Below, piece by piece: positions 1 through 5,921 of a stretch of DNA of 6,926 nt. Numbering within the stretch: the stretch's first letter is position 1; each line of letters opens with the position of its first letter. The notes beneath the pieces were generated by a model, which saw only the letters and a list, made by a program, of their open reading frames with translations, did not search any database and was not told the DNA's origin. The DNA is from an uncultured Oscillibacter sp. (GTDB taxonomy: Bacteria; Bacillota; Clostridia; Oscillospirales; Oscillospiraceae): assembly GCA_900550685.1 (NCBI GenBank), contig URTS01000095.1, positions 1 to 6,926 on the forward strand, given 5' to 3'. The translations under genes were made by a program, and so were the position numbers.

Positions 1-25
1 TTCATCGCCGTCAAACAGCTTAGTT

Positions 26-54
26 AGAATACCAGACGCGCAAGGAAATGTCAA
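26..54 (-). promoter_or_regulatory. Leftward sigma-A promoter for a gene beyond the left edge
   Basis: Read on the minus strand there is a perfect -35 box TTGACA (54-49), a 17-base spacer and a -10 box TATTCT (31-26, four of six matches). A TGG just before the -10 box gives an extended -10 element. The start of transcription would fall near positions 19-20, so the transcript leaves the window to the left almost at once. A short inverted repeat (CGTC 57-60 with GACG 65-68) and a larger one (72-93) lie just upstream of the -35 box and could be operator-like. The driven gene is not in the window. Confidence 0.6.
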
Positions 55-71
55 CACGTCTTTCGACGCTT

Positions 72-93
72 TGGGCACTTTTTTTCGTGCCCA
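72..93. repeat. Inverted repeat, TGGGCAC/GTGCCCA
   Basis: A perfect 7-bp inverted repeat (72-78 with 87-93) flanks an 8-base loop that is almost all T on the plus strand. No T run follows either arm, so it does not look like a normal intrinsic terminator. It lies about 18 bases upstream of the -35 box of the leftward promoter at 26-54, so a binding site or UP-like role is possible. Function unknown. Confidence 0.4.
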
Positions 94-233
94 GATAAAT
101 CGTTTACATAATCCCTTTTTAACCAGTCTGTCACTAATTCAGATTATCCCTGTCATCAGCTGTGCTTATTTATTTTTCGCCCCCTTTCGTCATTTTGCCA
201 TGTCCTGTAAGAACCCCGTCAAATCCAGGTAAA

Positions 234-263
234 GGCCGGGAGGGCAGAAACGCCCTCCCGGCC
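234..263 (-). terminator. Hairpin terminator downstream of dpaB
   Basis: A perfect 12-bp GC-rich stem (234-245 paired with 252-263) encloses a 6-base loop and begins 13 bases past the dpaB stop codon. On the minus strand the stem is followed by only a short T run (TTTACCTGGATT), so the U-tract is weak. The stem stability and position still make it the natural end of the cca-dpaA-dpaB transcript. On the plus strand the stem is followed by CCTCAATTTT, so some bidirectional action is possible. Confidence 0.65.
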
Positions 264-276
264 CCTCAATTTTCCC

Positions 277-849
277 CTATCTCACCATCGGCTGCAGCTG
301 CTTCCCTTCCAGCGCCGCCGCAACCGTTTCATTGACCAGTCCAAAATCTGCAACCAACGACGTGGGTTTCTTCTCAGGATCATCCTGCCGGAACGGTACA
401 AAATAATAATTTTTCCGCGCCAGCAGTTCTCCGATGTTCCTTGCACTGCCCGCAAGGCCGTCGTTGGTAGAAACTGCCAGCACCACCGGCCGGCCATTCC
501 GCAAATGGGATTTCGCCGCCATGGTCACTGCTGTGTCCGCAATACCGTTGGCCAACTTCCCGATGGTGTTGCCGGTGGCCGGCGCGATCACCAGCACATC
601 CAAAAGCTTTTTCGGCCCGATGGGCTCTACGGAGGGAATGTCATAAAGTACATCCCGTCCCGTCAGTTCTTCCACTGCTTCCAGCAGGGCGTCTGACGTT
701 CCGAACCGCGTATCCGTAAAGGCCACATTCTCGGACACGATAGGGATCACCGTCTCATATTCCTCCGTCAGCCGTTTCAGGGCGGTCAAAGCCTTTTCAT
801 GGGTGCAGAAGGAGCCGCACATAGCAAAACCTATTCGTTCCGTTCTCAT
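277..849 (-). CDS. dpaB: Dipicolinate synthase subunit B
   Basis: This 190-residue flavoprotein-family protein is the second subunit of dipicolinate synthase (SpoVFB), which with DpaA converts a lysine-pathway intermediate into dipicolinic acid, normally in the mother cell during sporulation. The N-terminus (RIGFAMCGSFCTHEKAL) is the usual beta-strand and turn of SpoVFB. A flavoprotein-type segment follows (VIAPATGNTIGKLANGIADT, then AAKSHLRNGRPVVLAVSTND), and a C-terminal part reads KNYYFVPFRQDDP and PTSLVADF. The length fits the family. The frame stays open upstream, but the ATG at 849 is the right start: it gives the family N-terminus and overlaps the dpaA stop as ATGA, so the two genes are probably translationally coupled. 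A strong hairpin follows the stop. Identification is from remembered family motifs. Confidence 0.93.
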   Translation of the reverse strand: MRTERIGFAMCGSFCTHEKALTALKRLTEEYETVIPIVSENVAFTDTRFGTSDALLEAVEELTGRDVLYDIPSVEPIGPKKLLDVLVIAPATGNTIGKLANGIADTAVTMAAKSHLRNGRPVVLAVSTNDGLAGSARNIGELLARKNYYFVPFRQDDPEKKPTSLVADFGLVNETVAAALEGKQLQPMVR

Positions 850-1676
850 AGCATGACCCCCTGTTCTTTTATAATGGTATAGACTGTATCCCGGATGATC
901 CTCCCGGCAGTGCGGGGCATCAGCTTCCCCGGCAGCATCCGGGCCCAGATGTTGGGCAGTCCCAGTTCCTCCGCCGCAGCCAGATCGATGCCCTGCACGG
1001 ATGCCACATCCACGCAGAGGCACCCCAGCTTCAGTTCCCGCAGACGCTCTCTTCCAAATACCGGCGCCGGTGCGGTATTCACCACCACGTCAAATTCCGC
1101 CAGTTTTCCTTCCAGCTTTCCGATATCTACCGCCTCATAACCGCAGGCTTCCGCCCAGGCCCGGCTTTCCGGACGGCGGGCCGCCGCCGTCACCTGCGCC
1201 CCCATGGCTGCCAACCGGCGGCTCAGCAGCTTTCCGATCCGGCCAAAGCCCAGCACCAGACACCGGCTCCCCAGCAAAGAGCGGTCCATCCGTTCCAGGA
1301 TCACCTGGACCGTCCCCTCCGCCGTGGCGGCAGCGTTGGCCACCGTCAGTTCTTCCCGCTTGAAGTAATCAATCAGATGTAAGCCCAGGTCCGATGCCTC
1401 CGCCGCCTGGGCAGGCTGCACCTGCCCCGCCAGGATCAACTGATCCCGGCGCAGCTGATGAAACAGGGCCCCTGCGCCCCGGTGCTCTTCCGGGATATTC
1501 AGGGTATCCCCCTCCCGGCAAAGGGGCAGCGGCAGGAGCACCACTTCCGCCGAGACAGCCATCTCCCAATCCTTCTCCCCGGCCACGCCGTAGGCCGCCG
1601 CCGGATATCCGTCCTTTCGCAGCAGTTCCAGCAGGACTTCCTGCCGCCGGTCGCCGCCAATGATTCCAAACAGCAA
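846..1676 (-). CDS. dpaA: Dipicolinate synthase subunit A
   Basis: This is the NAD(P)-dependent subunit of dipicolinate synthase (SpoVFA), about 276 residues from the chosen start, slightly short for the family. The N-terminus LFGIIGGDRRQ is the typical SpoVFA opening. A conserved block YFKREELTVANAAATAEG lies near residues 104-121. A Rossmann nucleotide-binding loop (LVLGFGRIGK, GFGRIG near 143-148) follows, then VVNTAPAPVF, CVDVASVQGID and the C-terminal MLPGKLMPRTAGR. I chose a TTG start at 1676 because AGGAGGTG lies just upstream (1692-1685, 8 bases between) and the family N-terminus begins there. The frame is open to an upstream TTG at 1718 that has no ribosome-binding site. ATT at 1679 is a less likely start. 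The last bases overlap dpaB as ATGA. A hairpin covers part of the Shine-Dalgarno site. Confidence 0.92.
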   Translation of the reverse strand: MLFGIIGGDRRQEVLLELLRKDGYPAAAYGVAGEKDWEMAVSAEVVLLPLPLCREGDTLNIPEEHRGAGALFHQLRRDQLILAGQVQPAQAAEASDLGLHLIDYFKREELTVANAAATAEGTVQVILERMDRSLLGSRCLVLGFGRIGKLLSRRLAAMGAQVTAAARRPESRAWAEACGYEAVDIGKLEGKLAEFDVVVNTAPAPVFGRERLRELKLGCLCVDVASVQGIDLAAAEELGLPNIWARMLPGKLMPRTAGRIIRDTVYTIIKEQGVML

Positions 1677-1679
1677 AAT

Positions 1680-1730
1680 CCACGCACCTCCTCGCCTCAG
1701 CGTATGACGCTGGAGCAAAGTGGTGCGTGG
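1680..1730 (-). promoter_or_regulatory. Hairpin overlapping the dpaA ribosome-binding site
   Basis: On the minus strand a 9-base arm CCACGCACC (1730-1722) can pair perfectly with GGTGCGTGG (1688-1680). An inner 6-bp stem (1712-1707 with 1703-1698) lies between them. The 3' arm includes the GGTG end of the AGGAGGTG Shine-Dalgarno site of dpaA. The structure begins seven bases after the cca stop codon, so read-through mRNA from cca could fold it and hide the site. The stem is followed by ATTTTG, too poor a T run for an efficient terminator. The pairing is directly visible; the regulatory role is inferred. Confidence 0.5.
1698..1724 (-). promoter_or_regulatory. Possible sporulation (sigma-K-like) promoter for dpaAB
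   Basis: The minus strand carries CATACGCTG (1706-1698), close to the sigma-K -10 pattern CATAnnnTA and to the sigma-E pattern CATACAnT. An AC at 1724-1723 lies 16 bases upstream, where sigma-K promoters have their short -35 element. Bacillus subtilis spoVF is known to be sigma-K dependent. Transcription would begin near 1690-1692, right at the Shine-Dalgarno site, which is unusually close. These motifs are short and GC-rich sequence can produce them by chance. Confidence 0.25.
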
Positions 1731-1737
1731 TTTCTCT

Positions 1738-3078
1738 TTAATTTTGCCGGAGAGACGCTGCCGCTTTCAGCAGGACATCCCGGTCATTGGGCAGAACACC
1801 GTCTATGACCTTGTTCAGCAAAAGCTGCAACACCCGGCCGATCTCCGGGCCGGAAAGCCCCATGGTCAGCAGGTCGTTTCCGTTGGCAGCCAGCCGTTTC
1901 AGGGAAAAGCAGCTGCCTTTCTCGATTTCATGGTCCAGCATTTCTTCAATGCGGCCGATGTCCTTCTGCCGGTAACGGTACTTCTCCGCCTGTCCCATAT
2001 TGTCTGCCCGCTGAATGGCCAACAGGTTCCGGAAATCCGCCTCCCCGAACTGGTTCAGCATCCGCCGGACGCCTTTTTCCGTCTCCACCCGGTGGTCGTG
2101 CCATTCCACCAGCTCGCCGATGCGCGCTTTCGTCTCATTGTCGAACCGCAGCCGGTCCATCACCCCATCGGCGATCCGGCGGGACACCACCCCGTGGCCC
2201 ATGAAGTGGCCCACGCCATGACGGTCCAGAGCAAAGCACTCCGGCTTCCCCATATCGTGAAACAGCATGGTCCACCGTAAAACCGGCTCCCCTGCAATGG
2301 CATCCAGGGCGTGGAGGGTATGCTCCCACACGTCGTAACAGTGGTGGGGATTCCGCTGGTCAAAGCCCACCATGGGCAAAATCTCCGGCAATACGACCCC
2401 CACCACCTCCGGATATGCCCGAAGGACTTCCGCCGCGTGAGGGCCGCACAGCAGCTTGGTCAGTTCCTCATGGATCCGCTCCGTGGCGATCTCCCGCAGC
2501 AGTTCCCGGCAGACCACCAGCGCCGCAGCCGTCTCCGGATCAATGGCAAATCCCAGCCGGGACGCAAACCGCAGACACCGCAGGATTCGAAGGGCATCCT
2601 CCGAAAACCGCCGCTCCGGGTCCCCCACGCAGCGCAGGATCCCCTTTCGCAGATCCGTCTGACCGCCAAAGGGATCATATAGCGTCCCCCGCAGATCCAG
2701 GGCCACGGCATTGACGGTGAAATCCCGCCGGGCCAGGTCCTCCGTCAGGGAGTCGGTAAAGGTGACCTGCTCCGGATGGCGGTGGTCCACGTAGGCGCCG
2801 TCCCGGCGGAAAGTGGTGGTTTCCACCTTTCCCTCCGGCCAGCAGACGGTGACCGTCCCATGCTTCAGCCCCGTGGGGACGGCCTTCTCTCCAAACACCG
2901 CCATAGTCTCCTCCGGCAGGGCGGAGGTGGTCACATCCCAATCTCCCGGTTCCTGTCCCAGCAGACTGTCCCGGACGCAGCCCCCCACGCAGTACGCCTG
3001 GTGCCCTGCCGCCTCCAGCGCCGCCAGGGTCTTTTCCACATAGGCGGGAATCGCAAATATCATCTTGTCCTTCCGCAT
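1738..3078 (-). CDS. cca: CCA tRNA nucleotidyltransferase (class II, HD domain)
   Basis: This 446-residue enzyme adds or repairs the 3' CCA end of tRNAs from CTP and ATP in the cytoplasm. The N-terminal nucleotidyltransferase head has GGCVRD (32-37) and the metal-binding pair D46 and D48 in GDWDV. The RRDFTVNA motif follows at 117-124, then DPFGGQTDLRKG (135-146) and the class II base-recognition motif EDALR (160-164). An HD-type region follows, with HHCYDVWEH (245-253) and LFHDMGK (272-278). The C-terminal tail ends in a GPEIG...LLLNKVIDG...N pattern typical of the bacterial family. The start at 3078 follows AAAGGGG with good spacing. An internal ATG at 3063, behind GGAAGGA, is an alternative. 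The frame extends 22 codons upstream into the promoter, which is not credible as protein. A sigma-A-like promoter lies just upstream, and dpaA and dpaB follow on the same strand. Confidence 0.95.
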   Translation of the reverse strand: MRKDKMIFAIPAYVEKTLAALEAAGHQAYCVGGCVRDSLLGQEPGDWDVTTSALPEETMAVFGEKAVPTGLKHGTVTVCWPEGKVETTTFRRDGAYVDHRHPEQVTFTDSLTEDLARRDFTVNAVALDLRGTLYDPFGGQTDLRKGILRCVGDPERRFSEDALRILRCLRFASRLGFAIDPETAAALVVCRELLREIATERIHEELTKLLCGPHAAEVLRAYPEVVGVVLPEILPMVGFDQRNPHHCYDVWEHTLHALDAIAGEPVLRWTMLFHDMGKPECFALDRHGVGHFMGHGVVSRRIADGVMDRLRFDNETKARIGELVEWHDHRVETEKGVRRMLNQFGEADFRNLLAIQRADNMGQAEKYRYRQKDIGRIEEMLDHEIEKGSCFSLKRLAANGNDLLTMGLSGPEIGRVLQLLLNKVIDGVLPNDRDVLLKAAASLRQN

Positions 3079-3117
3079 ATTTCCCGCCCCTTTCAGTTGC
3101 AATTTCTCCATGCACAT

Positions 3118-3151
3118 ATTATAATAAATTGATTTAAATTTCACCTGTCAA
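3118..3151 (-). promoter_or_regulatory. Sigma-A-like promoter of cca
   Basis: On the minus strand there is a perfect TTGACA (3151-3146). TATTAT (3126-3121) lies 19 bases downstream and an overlapping perfect TATAAT (3123-3118) lies 22 bases downstream. The spacing to either -10 box is longer than the ideal 17, so strength is uncertain. Transcription would begin near 3110, giving a leader of roughly 30 bases before the cca start at 3078. Confidence 0.5.
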
Positions 3152-3153
3152 AT

Positions 3154-3181
3154 TTCTCAGAATTAAAAATCAGTATATACT
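3154..3181 (+). promoter_or_regulatory. Probable sigma-A promoter of murC
   Basis: TATACT (3176-3181) is a good -10 box. TTCTCA (3154-3159, four of six matches) lies 16 bases upstream as a moderate -35 box. Transcription would begin near 3188, leaving a leader of about 43 bases. The -35 element lies only two bases from that of the opposing cca promoter, so the two polymerases would compete for this site. Confidence 0.45.
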
Positions 3182-3188
3182 ATTTTCT

Positions 3189-3228
3189 GCCGTTTCGCAA
3201 TCACGGCGTTTTGAAAGGAAGATCCTTT
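3189..3228 (+). promoter_or_regulatory. Two small hairpins in the murC leader, one over the ribosome-binding site
   Basis: GCCGT (3189-3193) can pair with ACGGC (3203-3207) at the very 5' end of the predicted mRNA. AAAGGA (3214-3219), the core of the murC Shine-Dalgarno site AAAGGAAG, can pair with TCCTTT (3223-3228) across a 3-base loop, just before the ATG. The second helix is short and AT-rich, so it would only modestly limit ribosome access. The pairing is visible; an effect is inferred. Confidence 0.35.
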
Positions 3229-3230
3229 TT

Positions 3231-4625
3231 ATGATGAACAATCCCAAGCCTATTTCCGAGTTTCTGGTCCCCGGCAAGCGCGCCCATCTGGTAGGCATCG
3301 GCGGCGTGTCCATGTGCCCCCTGGCGGAGGTGCTGGCCGGCAAGGGCCTGCTGGTCCAAGGCTCCGATATGACGGACAGCGACTCCGTGAAGCGTCTGCG
3401 GTCCAAAGGCATCCCCGTGGCCATCGGCCACAACGCCGAAAACCTGGGGGACTGCGACTTCGTGGTCCGCACCGCCGCCGTCCACGACGGCAACCCGGAG
3501 ATCGCCGGAGCCATCGCCCGGGGCATCCCCGTCTATGAGCGGGCCCAGGCCTGGGGCGCCCTGATGCGCCGGTACAAAAACGCCCTGTGCGTCTCCGGCA
3601 CCCACGGCAAAACCACAACCACCTCCATGTGCACCCATATTTTCATGGCGGCGGAGCAGGACCCCACCGTTATGATCGGCGGCACCCTGCCCCTGCTCCA
3701 CTCCGGCTACCGGGTGGGCCACGGCGACACCATCATCCTGGAATCCTGCGAATACTGCAACAGCTTTCTCAGCTTCTACCCCACCGTGGCGGTGGTGCTG
3801 AACGTGGAAGCCGACCATCTGGACTTCTTCAAGGACCTGGGCGACATCCAGCATTCCTTCCGCACCTTCGCGGAGCTGGTGCCCCAGGAGACCGGCTATG
3901 TGGTGGCCAACTACGACAATGAAAGCACCCACGTGGCCCTGAATGGCCTGAAGCGCCCCCTGTTCTGGTTCAGCCTGCACAGCACGGAGGCCGACTGCCA
4001 CGCTGAGCGTATCACCTGGACCGACGGCCTGCCCAGCTTCGACATTGTGATCCGCGGCGAGGTCTACGCCCACGCGGAATTGAAAGTCGGCGGTGAACAT
4101 AATATCTGCAACGCCCTGGCCGCCGCCTCCGCCGCCTACGTACTGGGGCTGCCCGGCAGCGCTGTGGAGACCGGTCTGGCCGGGTTCACCGGTGCCGGAC
4201 GCCGCTTCGAATACAAGGGTGAGTACCGCGGTGCCAAGGTCTATGACGATTATGCCCACCATCCCGACGAGCTCCATGCCCTTTTGACCATGGCCCGCCA
4301 GCTGGGCTACCAGCGGCTGATCGTGGCCTTCCAGCCTCACACCTACTCCCGCACCGCCAAGCTTTTCGACCGTTTTGTGGAGGAGCTGAAGCTGGCGGAT
4401 GTAGCCATTTTGGCGGAGATCTACGCCGCCCGGGAACAGAACACCATGGGCATCTCCTCCGCCGATTTGGCCCGGAACATCCCCGGTAGCGTCTACTGTT
4501 CCACCCTGGACAAGGTCACGGCCCAGCTGCGGGAACTGGCCAAGCCCGGCGACCTGATCCTCACCGTGGGCGCGGGCGATATCTACCGCGCCGGAGAAAA
4601 GCTGCTGAAAGAGGGCAAAAACTGA
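3231..4625 (+). CDS. murC: UDP-N-acetylmuramate--L-alanine ligase
   Basis: This 464-residue cytoplasmic ligase joins L-alanine to UDP-N-acetylmuramic acid using ATP, the first amino-acid addition in peptidoglycan stem-peptide synthesis. The N-terminal UDP-sugar domain opens with HLVGIGGVSM (19-28). The ATP-binding loop SGTHGKTTTTS lies at 122-132 with K127. The central domain has ESCEYCNSFLSFYPTVAVVL and NVEADHLDFF, the Mur-ligase metal and substrate region, in a form I associate with Clostridia. The C-terminal domain has the MurC signatures DDYAHHPDE (339-347) and FQPHTYSRT. Length is normal and no key motif is missing. AAAGGAAG precedes the start. A second ATG directly follows the first, so a start at 3234 is equally possible. 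The gene is first in a rightward group, its stop one base before the next start. Confidence 0.96.
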   Translation: MMNNPKPISEFLVPGKRAHLVGIGGVSMCPLAEVLAGKGLLVQGSDMTDSDSVKRLRSKGIPVAIGHNAENLGDCDFVVRTAAVHDGNPEIAGAIARGIPVYERAQAWGALMRRYKNALCVSGTHGKTTTTSMCTHIFMAAEQDPTVMIGGTLPLLHSGYRVGHGDTIILESCEYCNSFLSFYPTVAVVLNVEADHLDFFKDLGDIQHSFRTFAELVPQETGYVVANYDNESTHVALNGLKRPLFWFSLHSTEADCHAERITWTDGLPSFDIVIRGEVYAHAELKVGGEHNICNALAAASAAYVLGLPGSAVETGLAGFTGAGRRFEYKGEYRGAKVYDDYAHHPDELHALLTMARQLGYQRLIVAFQPHTYSRTAKLFDRFVEELKLADVAILAEIYAAREQNTMGISSADLARNIPGSVYCSTLDKVTAQLRELAKPGDLILTVGAGDIYRAGEKLLKEGKN

Positions 4626-4626
4626 C

Positions 4627-5175
4627 ATGGAAATCTCTGCCCTGTATCACAACACCCGTCCCGAGGGGGAGCTTCTCCCCCAGGAGGCCGCTGCCTTTGA
4701 TCTGCTGGAACAGCTGGACATCGACTACGACCGGGTCTCCAGTGAACCGGCCGACACCATGGAAAAGTGCGCCGCCGTCAGCGCCGTGCTGGGTATGCCC
4801 ATCTGCAAGAACCTCTTCCTCTGCAACCGGCAGAAGACCCAGTTCTACCTCCTCTGCATGGGGCCGGACAAGCCCTTCCACACCAAGGACCTCAGCGCCC
4901 AGATCGGTTCCGCCCGGCTGTCCTTCGCACCGGAGGAAAAACTGTGGGAACTGCTGCACTGCACCCCCGGCTCCGCCACCATTCTGGGTCTGGCCAATGA
5001 CACGGACCATCAGGTCCGCCTGCTGATGGATCGGAATATTTACGATGCGGCATATCTCTCCTGCCACCCCTGCATCTGCACCAGTAGCCTGAAGCTGCGC
5101 ATGCCCGATGTGCTCACCAAGCTTCTGCCCCACACCGGCCACGAAGTCACCGTGGTGGACCTGCCTGACGAATAA
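4627..5175 (+). CDS. Prolyl-tRNA editing protein, ProX/YbaK family
   Basis: This 182-residue protein belongs to the YbaK/ProX family of freestanding editing domains, which hydrolyse mischarged tRNA(Pro), typically Ala-tRNA(Pro), in the cytoplasm. The sequence after an N-terminal helix (VSSEPADTMEKCAAV) runs into GMPICKNLFLCNR, whose K61 matches the family's key lysine. Then come QFYLLCMGPDKPFHTKDLS, SFAPEEKLWELLHCTPGSATILGL and a C-terminal HPCICTSSLKL block equivalent to the usual HP(x)nT strand. Length fits the ProX (PrdX) type. The ATG lies one base after the murC stop, with GAGGG 11 bases upstream, so translation is probably coupled to murC. Whether the substrate is Ala-, Cys- or another aminoacyl-tRNA cannot be told from sequence alone. 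Confidence 0.87.
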   Translation: MEISALYHNTRPEGELLPQEAAAFDLLEQLDIDYDRVSSEPADTMEKCAAVSAVLGMPICKNLFLCNRQKTQFYLLCMGPDKPFHTKDLSAQIGSARLSFAPEEKLWELLHCTPGSATILGLANDTDHQVRLLMDRNIYDAAYLSCHPCICTSSLKLRMPDVLTKLLPHTGHEVTVVDLPDE

Positions 5176-5184
5176 GGAGACTTT

Positions 5185-5835
5185 ATGAAAAAAATACTGG
5201 CCGTTCTGGCTCTGCTTTCCCTCCTGATCCTCACTGCCTGCGGCAACTCCAACGCGGATGCCTTACAGCAGGAAAATGAGACGCTCCGGCAGCAGGTTGC
5301 CGCCCTGGAAGCTGAAAACGAGAACCTGAAAGCGGAAAACGCCGCGCTGGATGACACCGCCCCGGAATCTGGGGACGAGGAAGCCAACCCCATTGACCGC
5401 TTCTTTGACGGGCTGGACATCGGCTCCTCCACCGCGGAGATGGATTTTGTTGCCGGCAGCTGGGCCAACGCCTGGGAGGCCGAGTGCCGGAATGTGGCGG
5501 AGTGGCTGAAAAAGCAGCTGCCCCGGCAGGAGGATCAGGACCTGGTGGATGCGTACATCTCCTCCGCCGAGGAGCAGGTCAGCCGCATGAACATCATGGC
5601 AATCTACTCCATTGCAGACCTGACGGTCCCTCAGGCTGACCGGGCTGCATCCAGCGGCAGTCTCCGGGGTGTACTCTGGGCCGGAGCATATCAGCAGCTT
5701 TGGAAAGACACTTTCTATCAATTGCTCTATGTAGCTCCTGACTACGCAGGCGGTATGGATTCCGCCGTATCCTATCAGTTTGTTTTTGACCCGGACGCCA
5801 TGCAGGCCCAGCTGGACGAAACTCTTGCCGGATAG
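5185..5835 (+). CDS. Lipoprotein with N-terminal leucine zipper, function unknown
   Basis: This 216-residue protein is probably secreted and lipid-anchored. It starts with a basic MKK, a hydrophobic stretch and the lipobox LTAC with C19 as the lipidated residue. Directly after the anchor lies a regular coiled coil with leucines at 27, 34, 41, 48 and 55 in exact heptad spacing; N31, N45 and N52 sit in the a positions, a pattern typical of parallel dimers. A charged linker (about 56-70) follows. The globular part has WEAECRNVAEWLKKQL, AYISSAEEQ and GSLRG...QLWKDTFYQLLY, faintly recalling the LprI/DUF1311 fold, a weak resemblance only. The start at 5185 has an excellent TAAGGAG site overlapping the preceding stop codon, so it belongs to the murC group. 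A strong terminator follows. Confidence 0.85.
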   Translation: MKKILAVLALLSLLILTACGNSNADALQQENETLRQQVAALEAENENLKAENAALDDTAPESGDEEANPIDRFFDGLDIGSSTAEMDFVAGSWANAWEAECRNVAEWLKKQLPRQEDQDLVDAYISSAEEQVSRMNIMAIYSIADLTVPQADRAASSGSLRGVLWAGAYQQLWKDTFYQLLYVAPDYAGGMDSAVSYQFVFDPDAMQAQLDETLAG

Positions 5836-5860
5836 TCCGTTCTTTGTAACCGAATTGTAG

Positions 5861-5889
5861 TTGACATAAAATTATCCACCCCATATACT
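5861..5889 (+). promoter_or_regulatory. Near-consensus sigma-A promoter of the second lipoprotein gene
   Basis: TTGACA (5861-5866) is a perfect -35 box, followed by a 17-base spacer and TATACT (5884-5889, five of six). It is the best promoter in the window. Transcription would begin near 5896-5898 in a run of A, giving a leader of about 25 bases. The spacer and -10 box lie inside the 5' arm of the terminator hairpin at 5874-5921, so the resulting mRNA lacks that arm. Confidence 0.75.
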
Positions 5890-5921
5890 GTTCTCAAAAA
5901 CAGGCATGGGGTGGATTTTTT
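5874..5921 (+). terminator. Intrinsic terminator of the murC-proX-lipoprotein operon
   Basis: An 11-bp perfect stem (5874-5884 with 5906-5916) carries an inner 5-bp stem (5888-5892 with 5899-5903) and is followed by a run of six T ending at 5921. It begins 38 bases after the lipoprotein stop. The 3' arm also contains GGGGTGGA (5908-5915), which serves as the Shine-Dalgarno site of the next gene, whose ATG directly follows the T run. One sequence therefore ends one transcript and supplies the ribosome-binding site of the next. Confidence 0.8.

Larger units (their letters stand above)
1..276. other. AT-richer intergenic region, no supportable gene
   Basis: This stretch is clearly less GC-rich than the genes to its right. 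I see no start codon with a ribosome-binding site and no recognisable protein. One plus-strand frame stays open from position 2 to a TAA at 230-232, but its third codon positions are not GC-rich like those of the real genes and its peptide resembles nothing I know. What the region does hold is a leftward promoter (26-54), an inverted repeat (72-93) and the hairpin that ends the dpa operon (234-263). Confidence 0.7.

Noticed and set aside
2..232. Plus-strand frame open for 76 codons from the left edge to TAA at 230-232, followed by a hairpin
   Set aside because: Third codon positions are not GC-rich as in neighbouring genes, the peptide resembles nothing known, and the region already holds an opposing promoter. 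It could only be a gene end if the sequence to the left shows it.
850..1023. 58-residue upstream extension of dpaB
   Set aside because: It overlaps dpaA deeply, is Gly/Arg-rich and is absent from the SpoVFB family. The ATG at 849 with the ATGA overlap is the right start.
1369..1683. GTG-initiated minus-strand frame starting MDFAVW, with good spacing from AGGAGG
   Set aside because: The start lies well behind the site, but the peptide is a Gly/Arg/Pro-rich frame-shadow of dpaA, whose own frame has all the family motifs.
1677..1718. 14-codon upstream extension of dpaA from TTG at 1718
   Set aside because: No ribosome-binding site precedes it, and it would place the AGGAGGTG site inside the coding region. 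The family N-terminus begins at about 1676.
3201..4628. A 475-codon open frame on the minus strand, exactly opposite murC
   Set aside because: It mirrors a GC-rich gene whose codon bias removes stops from the antisense frame. The peptide is Gly/Val/His-rich with no family motif, and murC is certain.
4561..5721. Antisense frames of 193 and 152 codons opposite the ProX-like and first lipoprotein genes
   Set aside because: They are shadows of well-supported plus-strand genes and have no recognisable motif or ribosome-binding site.
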